DNA of 64,000 nucleotides from Methanoprimaticola sp047501175 (GTDB taxonomy: Archaea > Thermoplasmatota > Thermoplasmata > Methanomassiliicoccales > Methanomethylophilaceae), in NCBI RefSeq assembly GCF_047501175.1, contig NZ_JBEQWH010000003.1, positions 185,245-249,244 of the forward strand. The letters are read 5' to 3'. Below the pieces are notes generated by a model. It was not told the DNA's origin, made no database searches, and saw nothing but the letters and a program-made list of their open reading frames with translations. Below, piece by piece: positions 34,948 through 43,572 of this stretch. A program made the translations under genes and the position numbers. Every line of letters begins with the position of its first letter. Positions within the stretch are counted from its first letter, which is position 1.

Positions 34948-36645
34948 ATGAGGGGAGGCTGGTTCGCATTTGCATTGGCCCTTTCCGTCACTGTCCTACT
35001 GCTCTCCGCTTCGGCGACGGCCGACACGGAGGACGACGGGGCGGTGTCGGATCCGATGGTGTACAGCATAAACTACCACACCAACGGAGGAGAGATCCCC
35101 GACGGGTATGCGGACCGCTACGTCTCCGGGACGTACATGAAGCTCCCGATCCCGAAGCTGGAGGGCAAGTACTTCGCCGGATGGTGCACCGAATCGGCCC
35201 TCACCAACCCCATGGGCGGGATCACCGAGAGGACCAGGGGACATCTGAACCTCTACGCCAAATGGATCGACGGCGACATCTCGGGGACCGGATGGACCAT
35301 GGACGTCAAGGGCAGCTACCACAGCTCCTCGGTACTGCACACGGTCGCCGGCACGGTGGACCTGGGCTACGAGAGCGTGCTCGGCGACTCGGTCCTGTTC
35401 CGCGAGAGGAACCACATCACATACTCCTGGCCGGACGGCAGCTCCCTCGACGATTCCGACAGCGCATCATGGACCGGTCGCATAACGGACGGGTGGAGGT
35501 TCGTCCGCTCGGAGCCCTTCGACGACCGCCGCGTGTCCGTGTGGGAGTCGGACGGGGACACGATGTGGCTGGAGGACGAGCTGATCCCCGTGAAGATAGT
35601 CTCCACGTTCCCGGGAGGGAAGATAACTCAGACCACGGTGTCCGTGTACGGGTTCTCGCCCCAGAAGCACTTCTACCCCGACGTTTCCGCGGAGTATCCC
35701 ATATCGGTCGGACCCGTCGGGAAGACGAGGGTCGGCGACGACCTCACGCTGACCGCGAATGGCCCGGACTTCGAGGGATGGTACCTCAACGGCAGACCGG
35801 TCTCGACATCCCGGACGTTCACGTTCCTGCATCCGTCTCCGACCGACTCCATAGCGGCGAAGACGTCCCATGGGTTCACGGTTGTGGAGTCTGGCACGGA
35901 CGTCAACGGCCTCGGATTCCACGGCGCGGTGTTCCACGATGACGATGGCAACCGCCTCAACGGCCTGCGCGACCTCGATGCGGGCCTGTACCACGGGTCC
36001 ATCAAGAGGGACGGCGTCAGGATCACGATAGATTTCGTGGTGGAGGAGAGGCGCACGTTCTCGCTCGAGTGGGAGTTCGAGGGCGTCTCGTACGAAATAT
36101 CCGCGGAGATGCTCTTCAGCGACATGTACGCCCACACCTATGACAACCCCCATCTCCCGAGGTTCAGTCAGCGCACCCAGGCGTTCGTGGAGACGTTCTA
36201 CACCCCGGACGAGCCGGCACTTAAGGACATCCATTCCGCCCTGGAGAGATACGGGAAGGACATGGGCCGCGTCCAATATGCGGAGTTCGTACTAAGGTTC
36301 GTCCAGACCGTCCCCTATCTCCTCGACGAGGACACGCGCGATGACGACGAGTTCTGGAAGTTCCCGATAGAGACCCTGTGGGACGGGGGCGGGGATTGCG
36401 AGGACACCACGTTCCTGTACGGGACGCTCATGGGGATGTCCGGATACAGGACGGCGTTCCTGCTGTTCAAGGACCACGCCATGCCGGCCATAGACCTGGA
36501 CGCCCCCGGCTACGTATCGAGCATAGACGGGTACGGGTTCCTGCTCTGCGAGACCGTCAGCACGGCGTTCTCCATAGGGGAGTCGACGGCGGACCATCAT
36601 CCCGAGGATACGATATTCTCGTGTCGCATAGAGAGCGTCCGATGA
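34948..36645 (+). CDS. Secreted protein with InlB-type repeat and transglutaminase-like domain
   Basis: About 565 residues from the ATG at 34948, which gives a signal peptide (WFAFALALSVTVLLLSASATA). An InlB B-repeat follows (YHTNGGEIPDGY to LNLYAKWIDG, about residues 42-108). The middle is beta-rich, with a second partial repeat. The last 170 residues form a transglutaminase/cysteine-protease-like domain: catalytic cysteine in WDGGGDCEDTTFLYG and histidine in LLFKDHAMPAIDL. No C-terminal anchor. It may crosslink or cleave surface proteins. A paralogous domain without these residues is encoded at 38412-39626. Confidence 0.8.
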   Translation: MRGGWFAFALALSVTVLLLSASATADTEDDGAVSDPMVYSINYHTNGGEIPDGYADRYVSGTYMKLPIPKLEGKYFAGWCTESALTNPMGGITERTRGHLNLYAKWIDGDISGTGWTMDVKGSYHSSSVLHTVAGTVDLGYESVLGDSVLFRERNHITYSWPDGSSLDDSDSASWTGRITDGWRFVRSEPFDDRRVSVWESDGDTMWLEDELIPVKIVSTFPGGKITQTTVSVYGFSPQKHFYPDVSAEYPISVGPVGKTRVGDDLTLTANGPDFEGWYLNGRPVSTSRTFTFLHPSPTDSIAAKTSHGFTVVESGTDVNGLGFHGAVFHDDDGNRLNGLRDLDAGLYHGSIKRDGVRITIDFVVEERRTFSLEWEFEGVSYEISAEMLFSDMYAHTYDNPHLPRFSQRTQAFVETFYTPDEPALKDIHSALERYGKDMGRVQYAEFVLRFVQTVPYLLDEDTRDDDEFWKFPIETLWDGGGDCEDTTFLYGTLMGMSGYRTAFLLFKDHAMPAIDLDAPGYVSSIDGYGFLLCETVSTAFSIGESTADHHPEDTIFSCRIESVR

Positions 36646-36678
36646 TAGGTTAATACCTGGATCGGTGATTCGCGCCTC

Positions 36679-37470
36679 ATGGAGATCAGACCGTCGGCCC
36701 TGATGGCCAAGGTTAGGCAGACGGTGCCGCTTGTGCACCACATCACCAACTATGTCACCGTGAACGACTGCGCGAACATCTGCATCTGCGCGGGCGGTTC
36801 CCCGGTGATGACCGATGCGGCACCGGACGTCCCGGACATGGTATCGATCGCATCGGCCACCGTCCTCAACATGGGCACCCTGAACCCCAGGACGGTCGAG
36901 TCCATGTTCCTTGCGGCGAAGGCCGCCAGGGTCAAAGGGGTCCCGATTATCCTGGACCCGGTGGGGGCAGGGGCCACCGCATACCGCACGGACACCGCCA
37001 GGGAGCTCATGAGCTTCGGACCGAGCGTGATAAAGGGTAACGCGGGGGAGATCGGCATCCTATCCGGGATGGGAGGGGAGGTCAAGGGCGTGGACTCCAA
37101 GGGGTCCATGGACCAGGCGGAATCCACCAGGTCGCTTGCGGAGCGCATGGGATGCATAGTCGCGTCCACCGGGGAGACCGACTACGTGTCGGACGGGAGG
37201 GTCGTGATGAGGCTGTCCAACGGGAGCGCCCTCCTCGAGAAGGTGTCCGGGACCGGATGCATGGTTTCATCCGTCATAGGATGCTATGTGGGGGCATGCG
37301 GGGCATCCGTCGAATCGGTCGCGTCGGCGATAACCGTCATGAACGTCTCGTCGGAGATCGCCGCAGGGAACTGCAGGGGCCCGGGAACTTTCAAGCCCGC
37401 ACTCCTCGATGCGATGGACTCCCTCGACGCAGAGACGCTAGACTCCATGGCAAAGTGGGACGACGCATGA
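36679..37470 (+). CDS. thiM: Hydroxyethylthiazole kinase
   Basis: 263 residues. It phosphorylates 4-methyl-5-(2-hydroxyethyl)thiazole, a salvage step to thiamine. Family segments are PLVHHITNYVTVNDCANI, GGSPVMTDA, PIILDPVGAGATAYR and the catalytic cysteine loop VSGTGCMVSSVIGC. The stop overlaps the carbonic anhydrase start (ATGA), so the two are co-translated. Other thiamine genes are at 42178 and 44551. Confidence 0.95.
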   Translation: MEIRPSALMAKVRQTVPLVHHITNYVTVNDCANICICAGGSPVMTDAAPDVPDMVSIASATVLNMGTLNPRTVESMFLAAKAARVKGVPIILDPVGAGATAYRTDTARELMSFGPSVIKGNAGEIGILSGMGGEVKGVDSKGSMDQAESTRSLAERMGCIVASTGETDYVSDGRVVMRLSNGSALLEKVSGTGCMVSSVIGCYVGACGASVESVASAITVMNVSSEIAAGNCRGPGTFKPALLDAMDSLDAETLDSMAKWDDA

Positions 37471-38873
37471 TAGACCGCATCCTGGAACGCAACAGGAAGT
37501 TCGTGGAATCGAAATCGTACCATGAGTACACGGCCACGAAGATCCCGAAGTTCAAGACCGCCCTGGTGTCCTGCATGGATGCCAGGCTCGTGCACCTGCT
37601 CCCGGCGGCCCTGGGCCTCGAGGACGGGGACGTGGTCCTCATACAGAATGCAGGAGGAAGGCTCACCGACCCGTACGGGGAGACAATGAGGGCGCTCCTG
37701 GTGGCCATATACGAGCTGGGCGTGGAGGACGTGGTATTCATAGGCCACACCGACTGCGGGGCTCAGAAGATCAGCGCCGAGGGGATGATCGGACACATGC
37801 TCCAGCGCGGAGTCCCCAAGGAGACCATAGAGAGATTGGAGAAGGAGGAGGACCTCGATGGATGGCTCGCGGGATTCGTATCCTCGGAGGATGCCGTGAC
37901 ATCCTCGATAAGACTGCTGAGCAACCACCCGCTCCATCCGGAATCGGTGCACATCCACGGGTTCGTCATAGACATCGTGACCGGCGAGCTCACCAGGGTA
38001 CGGCGATCAGAGCATCTTCAGACCGCCGGTCACCCTGTCGATCTCCGATTCGGGTGCCGGCCCTATGCCGACGCACGTGGACGACCCGGGGGCGATCTGT
38101 GTCCTGCCCGCATCGGTCACCATCACGGTGTACAGCCCGCGACTCCTGGCCTCGTTCATGTAGCGGACCATCTCCTCCATGTTCGCCACCTTGAGAACGA
38201 CCTTCTTCTGACCGCCGTTCATCCACTGCGTGAACGCCTTGCGGTCCTTGTTCTCCGCCCTGATGGCACACTCCACGGACGCGTGACCGACCTGTGCGGC
38301 GATCTTTCCCTTTCCCATGTCGAGATCGGTCCTCACCAGTACCACGAGCTTATAGTCCTCTCCAGGGCCGAAGAATCCGAGTGCCATGCGACCTCGATTG
38401 CAGTTCAGTATTTAAAATTGGCACATGACCGCACCATGGTCGCCCTCCACCCTGGTGCCGCAATATGTGAACCCGTCATCGTATCCGTACAGATCGGGCA
38501 TCATGCCGATGCCTCTGAACGGTGTGACGTCACAGGCCATCATCCTCTGTCCATCGAGGTCGAACTGCAGCACCGAGTAACCATCCACGACATCCGTCGA
38601 GGCGAGCACCTTCCCGATGGCGACGGACCACAGGTCCGGCAGCTTCACCAGACCGACCGAGTACCCTGCGGACTTCAGCATGGATGCGGCGAGCACCGCT
38701 ATGTCCCCGGAATCGCCCGCGCCCCAGTACAGGGTCTGAAGGGGGGTGGCCCAGTACGTGGTCTCGCCGTATGTTATGAGGTCGCTCTGCTCCATGGTGT
38801 ACTCGGATATCAGCTCCAGAAGGCACCGGGCATAGTCGGACGATGTCCTGGATATCCCCGGGAAGGCCGCTGA
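37467..38873 (+). CDS. Beta-carbonic anhydrase, reading frame runs on past the normal end
   Basis: The first 180 residues are a beta-class carbonic anhydrase (CO2 hydration): zinc ligands in ALVSCMDARLV and FIGHTDCGAQ, and the usual C-terminal end HGFVIDIVTGELTRVR at 38003. There the methanogen enzyme of the Cab type normally stops, but the next codon is CGA (38004-38006), one base from TGA, and the frame stays open to a TGA at 38871. The extra 289 codons lie antisense to pth2 and to the next gene and look like antisense translation, not a domain. So the stop has probably been lost by T-to-C mutation, or there is a sequence error. The true functional part is 37467-38003. Confidence 0.75.
   Translation: MIDRILERNRKFVESKSYHEYTATKIPKFKTALVSCMDARLVHLLPAALGLEDGDVVLIQNAGGRLTDPYGETMRALLVAIYELGVEDVVFIGHTDCGAQKISAEGMIGHMLQRGVPKETIERLEKEEDLDGWLAGFVSSEDAVTSSIRLLSNHPLHPESVHIHGFVIDIVTGELTRVRRSEHLQTAGHPVDLRFGCRPYADARGRPGGDLCPARIGHHHGVQPATPGLVHVADHLLHVRHLENDLLLTAVHPLRERLAVLVLRPDGTLHGRVTDLCGDLSLSHVEIGPHQYHELIVLSRAEESECHATSIAVQYLKLAHDRTMVALHPGAAICEPVIVSVQIGHHADASERCDVTGHHPLSIEVELQHRVTIHDIRRGEHLPDGDGPQVRQLHQTDRVPCGLQHGCGEHRYVPGIARAPVQGLKGGGPVRGLAVCYEVALLHGVLGYQLQKAPGIVGRCPGYPREGR
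38007..38387 (-). CDS. pth2: Peptidyl-tRNA hydrolase, archaeal type
   Basis: 126 residues. It frees tRNA from peptidyl-tRNA that dropped off the ribosome. Pth2 signatures: KLVVLVRTDLDMGKGKIAAQ, VGHASVECAI, QKKVVLKV and the C-terminal DAGRTQIAPGSSTCVGIGP. The stop touches the place where the convergent carbonic anhydrase should end (38006). It is the third gene after the membrane regulator and zinc-ribbon protein on the minus strand. Confidence 0.95.
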   Translation of the reverse strand: MALGFFGPGEDYKLVVLVRTDLDMGKGKIAAQVGHASVECAIRAENKDRKAFTQWMNGGQKKVVLKVANMEEMVRYMNEARSRGLYTVMVTDAGRTQIAPGSSTCVGIGPAPESEIDRVTGGLKML

Positions 38874-39626
38874 GTACGACGACCACACCTTGTACTCGAA
38901 GTTCGCGACCGCATCGGGATCCACGAACAGCGCGGCATTGGACAGCAGGTCCGAGCCCCTGTCCCCACGGACCTCGGCGGAAGGGTCGGGCTCCGGGACC
39001 GTGTACGTCACCGAGAGGGTCTTCCCGGAATGCTCCCATACGTACTCCACTGTCCTGTCCCCGTGGTACATCAGATGTCCGGAGTACACGATGGTCTTCG
39101 GGTCATCGCTCGTCTCCGGGTCTTCGGTACAGTAGACCGTCACGGTCCAATGGCCCACCGACGGTTCGATCCAGGTGATCATCCCCAGCTCGTTGGTCTT
39201 CGTCCAGCTGAACCCGAGCGTATCGTTCCTGAAATCCCATCTGAACGTCCCGTATCCATCGATCAGGCCCTCGTCCAGACCTATGACCGGACGGCCCTGG
39301 TCGTCCAGATATGCGACGAGGGTGCCATCATCGAATCCGCCGGACAGGACTATGTATCCGCCGTCCGGCAGCACCAGGGACCCCTCAGGAGGTCCGACCG
39401 GCTCCGGGACCTCGTTGGTCGTGCCGGCCGGGATGGCCGACAGGACCACCATCAGGACGGAGATCAACGCAACAAAGATTATCCCCGCGGAGACACCGTG
39501 GCGGACCCTGCGGTCCAGCTTCCGGACGAAGCTCCTGTGCCTCCTGACCTTGGAGGTCATGTCCGCCCCGCATTGCGGACAGAACGGGGCCTGTCCCACG
39601 TTCGATCCGCAATTCGGGCACTTCAT
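38412..39626 (-). CDS. Zinc-ribbon membrane protein with degenerate transglutaminase-like domain
   Basis: 404 residues. An N-terminal zinc ribbon (CPNCGSNV...FCPQCGADM, residues 3-22) is in the cytoplasm, then one helix (AGIIFVALISVLMVVLSAI), then a large outside part. Near residue 305 the segment YWATPLQTLYWGAGDSGDIA aligns with the transglutaminase-like core of the protein at 34948-36645. The catalytic cysteine is replaced by serine (GDSGD versus GDCED) and the histidine is lost (PDLWSVAIG versus KDHAMPAID). It is probably a binding or sensor domain. It starts 22 bases after the membrane regulator gene, likely the same transcript. One of the three TAA stops. Confidence 0.75.
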   Translation of the reverse strand: MKCPNCGSNVGQAPFCPQCGADMTSKVRRHRSFVRKLDRRVRHGVSAGIIFVALISVLMVVLSAIPAGTTNEVPEPVGPPEGSLVLPDGGYIVLSGGFDDGTLVAYLDDQGRPVIGLDEGLIDGYGTFRWDFRNDTLGFSWTKTNELGMITWIEPSVGHWTVTVYCTEDPETSDDPKTIVYSGHLMYHGDRTVEYVWEHSGKTLSVTYTVPEPDPSAEVRGDRGSDLLSNAALFVDPDAVANFEYKVWSSYSAAFPGISRTSSDYARCLLELISEYTMEQSDLITYGETTYWATPLQTLYWGAGDSGDIAVLAASMLKSAGYSVGLVKLPDLWSVAIGKVLASTDVVDGYSVLQFDLDGQRMMACDVTPFRGIGMMPDLYGYDDGFTYCGTRVEGDHGAVMCQF

Positions 39627-39644
39627 GGGAGTGTAAGGTGTTTT

Positions 39645-39660
39645 GGCATCACATGATGCC
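39645..39660 (-). terminator. Palindrome over the stop codon of the membrane regulator
   Basis: GGCATCA-CA-TGATGCC, a perfect 7-base inverted repeat that includes the TGA stop (39649-39651). It may weaken read-through into the next gene or stabilise the message. Confidence 0.4.
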
Positions 39661-42114
39661 TACGTACTCGTAGCTCAGGACCACGTCCTGGGTGATCGCG
39701 ACGCTGATGAAACGGTCAAGTCCCATGACGACGTCCGACGACCTTCCGTCCTTCTCCATCAGGATCTTCACGGGCCCGTCGGTGCTCACGAACTTCATGG
39801 ACAAGGCATCGGTCTTGGCGACCTGGAGGGAATCCTCCACATAGTACCCGTTGACCTCGAACGCTCCCTCGAGGGTGACCGTGACGCTGTTGGAAGGCGT
39901 CCTCTTGGACCTCGCATCGGGCATGTCCCATGCGTCGACGCATACCATGTCGTAGTAGACCCCGTCGATGCCGTCCAGGGCGACGTAGCTCCCCTCTGCG
40001 GCCGATATCTGGACCCATGCGTGCTCGGATGCCCACAGGCCGCCGGTGGCCTCGGCATACTCGTCGCTGGGGACGTATCCCCCGAACGAGTAGGCATAGG
40101 CCTCGGAAACGCTGCGTCCGAAGTCGTATATCGAGACGTCCAGACCGTTGCTGGCATCGACCTCCTTCAGGGCGGTGATGTCCAGGTCGGAGGTCATGTT
40201 GATCGTGTAGACCCCGCCGTCGCTCCCGTACAACGAATCTAGCGAATACGCCTTCCCGTCCACGACGACGCCGTATGTCTCCGCACCGGCCGTGACGACG
40301 AACGATATGGGCTGGTCGGCCTTCACGGCATACGGCAGGTCGTAGGCGATGCCGTCCGAGTCGCAGAGGACGAAACCATCGTCGGCGTCGAGCATGTACG
40401 TCTCCGCGGACGCGGTGTTCTCCCCGGACCCTCCCATGGCCAGCACGACGACCATCGCCGCGAAGACGACCATCGCCATGCCTGTGATGTACCTGACGGT
40501 CCTCAGGGGTCTGCCGTCCGCCTTGGCGCTCCTGTTGCGGAGCGCATCGCGGACCGAGGATGTCCTCTTCTTCACCGCCGGTGCGGGTTGTGACAGGGCC
40601 TCCGCCTCCATCTCGGCGATGGGGGTCATGCTCAGTGACGGGTAGATCTCCTTGAACGAGACCTTCATGTCCTCGGGGGTCTCCTCGGACACCCTCACGA
40701 ATATCCCGGAGGATGCCATCTCCAGCCCCTGATGGGCCATTCCCTTGAGGAAGGTCATCGCAGGCGCGGTCACGGGAGCGTCCCCGCTCCTGGATATGCC
40801 GATGGTCAGCGGATACACGGAGACGACGCTGAGGGACAGGTCCACGATCTTCGCGATCTCGGACATCTTCCCGAAGTACGAGTCGAAGTTCTTGGGGCCG
40901 TCGTGTCCGGCGGCCCTCATGTACTTGGCCCCGAGCACGATCATCATGTAGTCGGTGTCGAAGCCGAGCTCCCTCAGGGACGCGAGGAGATACAGGAGGT
41001 AGCCCTCGATGAACCCGTTGTCCGCGGACGCGGCCTTTATGGCGTTCCTGGTGGGGGTGGTGTCACGGTCGTACTTGCGGACCCTCTTCATGAGTATCGC
41101 GCAGTTCATCCCGTAGTACATGGCCCCGGACTCGGAGTAGAATACGGACGCGACGCCCTCCTCCACCATCCTGAGGAGGTTGGTGGTCACGGTGGACCTG
41201 GGCATCCCGACCATGTTGACGACGTCCGTGACGCACAGCGGCCTCTCGTATATCGTCTCGACCAGCTTGCACTGGATGTCGTTCATCAGCAGTGCGACCC
41301 TCCCGTCGATGTCCACGATCATGAACTTCTCGGGCTCGTCGATCTGGGGGAGGGAATTGTTGAGGTACGGGAGGGGCTCGGGCTCCTTCCTCTCGAACGT
41401 GACCTTGTACCTTACGGACTCCTCGTTGCTGAAGTCCTCGATGGACGCGACCGCGAAGACCTTCCCGGTGGCGTTCTCCATCATGCGACGGATCATCATC
41501 GCGAGCATGTCCATCTTGGTCCTCATGGTCCTGTTGCCCTCGAGCACGAGCGTCGGGGGGTTAATGGAGAACACGCTCATCCTGAACCCGGTGACCGCGT
41601 TGAAGCGGTCCTTGATCATGGGCATGGCGTTGTCGAGCGTCGCGTCACCGATGGACGACTTGAAGGAGTCGGCGAGATCCTCTGCATACCTCTGACGGAG
41701 CTGGCTGTGGTCCATGCCGATCTCGTTGGTGTAGCTCTCCAGCATGTTGGCGACGCTCGCAAGGCCCGTGTAGTAGGCATCGGGGTTGCGGAACGCCTCC
41801 TCGGACTCCTTGATGACCTCGGAAGAGGGCTTCACGGCCCCGATAATCTTCGATGCGAGGTTCGAATAGTAGACCTCCTTCTTCGAAGGGTCGGGCTTGG
41901 ACCTGACTATGACGCCCTGGTCGACCATCTTCTCGAGTATGAAGTGAAGGGACGAGGACGGGGTCTGCAACGCCTCCGCTATGTCTATGGGGCGCTGTTT
42001 CCCGTTGCAGAGAAAATCGTACACTGCGACCTGCTGCGGGTCCGTCAGGGCGACGACCCCCTTCTCGGTCAGTACGACCGCGAAGTCGCGCAGGTAGTCC
42101 TGTTCTGTACGCAT
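39649..42114 (-). CDS. Membrane-tethered regulator with two winged-helix domains
   Basis: 821 residues. A winged helix at about 24-90 (DPQQVAVYDFLC, RPIDIAEALQTPSSSLHFIL, VDQGVIVRS) is of the ArsR/MarR-like type. A mixed domain follows (100-250). A second winged helix at about 278-338 (RPLCVTDVVNMVGMPRSTVT) has its own following domain (360-495). Then come a single helix (GMAMVVFAAMVVVLAM, 545-560) and 260 residues outside the cell. The two halves look like an ancient duplication. The predicted job is to sense something outside and bind DNA inside without a kinase. Likely co-transcribed with the zinc-ribbon protein and pth2. I do not know a named family. Confidence 0.75.
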   Translation of the reverse strand: MRTEQDYLRDFAVVLTEKGVVALTDPQQVAVYDFLCNGKQRPIDIAEALQTPSSSLHFILEKMVDQGVIVRSKPDPSKKEVYYSNLASKIIGAVKPSSEVIKESEEAFRNPDAYYTGLASVANMLESYTNEIGMDHSQLRQRYAEDLADSFKSSIGDATLDNAMPMIKDRFNAVTGFRMSVFSINPPTLVLEGNRTMRTKMDMLAMMIRRMMENATGKVFAVASIEDFSNEESVRYKVTFERKEPEPLPYLNNSLPQIDEPEKFMIVDIDGRVALLMNDIQCKLVETIYERPLCVTDVVNMVGMPRSTVTTNLLRMVEEGVASVFYSESGAMYYGMNCAILMKRVRKYDRDTTPTRNAIKAASADNGFIEGYLLYLLASLRELGFDTDYMMIVLGAKYMRAAGHDGPKNFDSYFGKMSEIAKIVDLSLSVVSVYPLTIGISRSGDAPVTAPAMTFLKGMAHQGLEMASSGIFVRVSEETPEDMKVSFKEIYPSLSMTPIAEMEAEALSQPAPAVKKRTSSVRDALRNRSAKADGRPLRTVRYITGMAMVVFAAMVVVLAMGGSGENTASAETYMLDADDGFVLCDSDGIAYDLPYAVKADQPISFVVTAGAETYGVVVDGKAYSLDSLYGSDGGVYTINMTSDLDITALKEVDASNGLDVSIYDFGRSVSEAYAYSFGGYVPSDEYAEATGGLWASEHAWVQISAAEGSYVALDGIDGVYYDMVCVDAWDMPDARSKRTPSNSVTVTLEGAFEVNGYYVEDSLQVAKTDALSMKFVSTDGPVKILMEKDGRSSDVVMGLDRFISVAITQDVVLSYEYVGIM

Positions 42115-42177
42115 AACCCTCCCTACGCCTCCTCCTTATAATAAGTATGGGCGTCGTAGTTCGAAGGAGGTGTTAGC

Positions 42178-42819
42178 TCAGAGCTCTTCGACCACATGAG
42201 GACGGACCTTGAGTATGAGGTCGCGGAGCTCATGGGCCGCGGCCGCGGGATCGTCCTGTGCAACGACCGCGGACACCACTGCGGCGGAATCCGCACCAGC
42301 GCGGATCACGTCCTGGATGTTGCCGCGGTTTATCCCGCCGATCGCGACAACGGGGACGTCGAACTCCTGCGTTATCTGGAACACCACGTCGAGGCCTATC
42401 GCCTGGACCGCGTCCGCCTTCGTCGCCGTCGTGAATATGGACCCGACCCCGAGGTAATCGGCACCACCGCCTATGGCCTCCCTGGCCTGCTCGACGGTAT
42501 GGACCGATACCCCGATGATCGCATCGTCCCCCATCATCCTGCGGGCGTCCTCCACCGGGATGTCCGATTGACCCAGATGCACGCCGTCGGCACCGCTCGC
42601 CATGGCTATGTCCACCCTGTCATTGACGAAGAAGAAACGGTTGTACTCCTCTGCGGCCCTGGCGATCTCCTTCGCCTGAGCCAGCATCGACCTGCCGTCC
42701 GCGTTCTTCATCCTGAGCTGCACCGCGTCGGCACCGCCCTCGTAGGCGAGGCGGGCGATCTCGGCATCCGTGCGTCCCCTGGAAAGGTCTGAGTCGGTCA
42801 CGACATATAGGTCGAACAT
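42178..42819 (-). CDS. thiE: Thiamine-phosphate synthase
   Basis: About 213 residues. It joins the pyrimidine pyrophosphate and thiazole phosphate to thiamine phosphate. Motifs: LYVVTDSDLSRGR, ADAVQLRMKNADGR, FFVNDRVDIAMASGADGVHLGQ, YLGVGSIFTTATK and VAIGGINRGN. The ATG at 42819 gives the normal start; the frame is open to 42864. The regulator gene follows 63 bases downstream on the same strand. Confidence 0.95.
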   Translation of the reverse strand: MFDLYVVTDSDLSRGRTDAEIARLAYEGGADAVQLRMKNADGRSMLAQAKEIARAAEEYNRFFFVNDRVDIAMASGADGVHLGQSDIPVEDARRMMGDDAIIGVSVHTVEQAREAIGGGADYLGVGSIFTTATKADAVQAIGLDVVFQITQEFDVPVVAIGGINRGNIQDVIRAGADSAAVVSAVVAQDDPAAAAHELRDLILKVRPHVVEEL

Positions 42820-42869
42820 GACATCCCGGATGGCATCCACATATATCCGCTTGTAGGAACGCAACGCTT

Positions 42870-43517
42870 ATGTCGAAAGGCGCAGACTCACCCGACGACA
42901 TGAGCATCCTATACCGCTACGGCTCGACATGGTACGTCAACATGACCAACAGGTGCCCCTGCAGATGCACGTTCTGCGTCAGGAACCATACGCCCCGCCT
43001 AGGGGATGCTGACAGCCTCTGGCTCATTGCAGAACCGACCGTGGAGGAGGTCATGGCGGAGATAAGGGCCAGGGCCTCCGACGCCAAGGAGATAGTGTTC
43101 TGCGGATACGGCGAGCCCACCGAGAGGCTGGATGACCTGGTCGAGATCGCGGGCCGCATAAGGGCCGAGACCGACGCCAGGATACGCCTGGACACCAACG
43201 GGCTCGGATGCCTGATAAACGGCAGGGACATCGTGCCCGACCTCTCGAAGGCCTTGGACGCGATCTCGATCAGCCTCAACGCATGCTGCCCCGAAGAGTA
43301 CGTCGACCTGTGCAGACCGGAGTTCGGGGAGGCATCGTACGACGCCCTCCTGCGGTTCATCGAGGGCGTCAGAGGCTCGATACCCGACGTCACGGTATCG
43401 GTGGTCGGAGGGACCATACCCCCGGAGTCCGAGGAGAGATGCCGTCTCATGGCCGAATCATGGGGTGTTTCATTCAGGGTCAGACGAACGGGCACTGGCT
43501 CTGAACGGGCCGTCTGA
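42870..43517 (+). CDS. Radical SAM protein, TatD-associated type
   Basis: 215 residues. The iron-sulfur motif CPCRCTFC (the CxxxCxxC form) sits in YVNMTNRCPCRCTFCVRN, then GYGEPTERLDDL (GEP-type SAM motif) and RLDTNGLG. This compact form matches the radical SAM proteins found linked to TatD nucleases (TIGR04038, from memory). No TatD gene is nearby. A second start at 42900 is possible. Divergent from thiE; the gene after it is a membrane FKBP. Reaction unknown. Confidence 0.82.
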   Translation: MSKGADSPDDMSILYRYGSTWYVNMTNRCPCRCTFCVRNHTPRLGDADSLWLIAEPTVEEVMAEIRARASDAKEIVFCGYGEPTERLDDLVEIAGRIRAETDARIRLDTNGLGCLINGRDIVPDLSKALDAISISLNACCPEEYVDLCRPEFGEASYDALLRFIEGVRGSIPDVTVSVVGGTIPPESEERCRLMAESWGVSFRVRRTGTGSERAV

Positions 43518-43572
43518 GGATGCTATCGAACCCTTTAATTATAAAGAGGATATCGGTGGCTTTCGATATCAG

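Noticed and set aside
36640..36680. TPP riboswitch before thiM
   Set aside because: The space to the previous gene is only about 33 bases and no THI-box sequence is visible; the same holds before thiE and thiDN.
38004..38873. A genuine second domain fused to carbonic anhydrase
   Set aside because: The tail is antisense to pth2 and the zinc-ribbon gene and changes composition sharply, so stop loss is more likely than a fusion.
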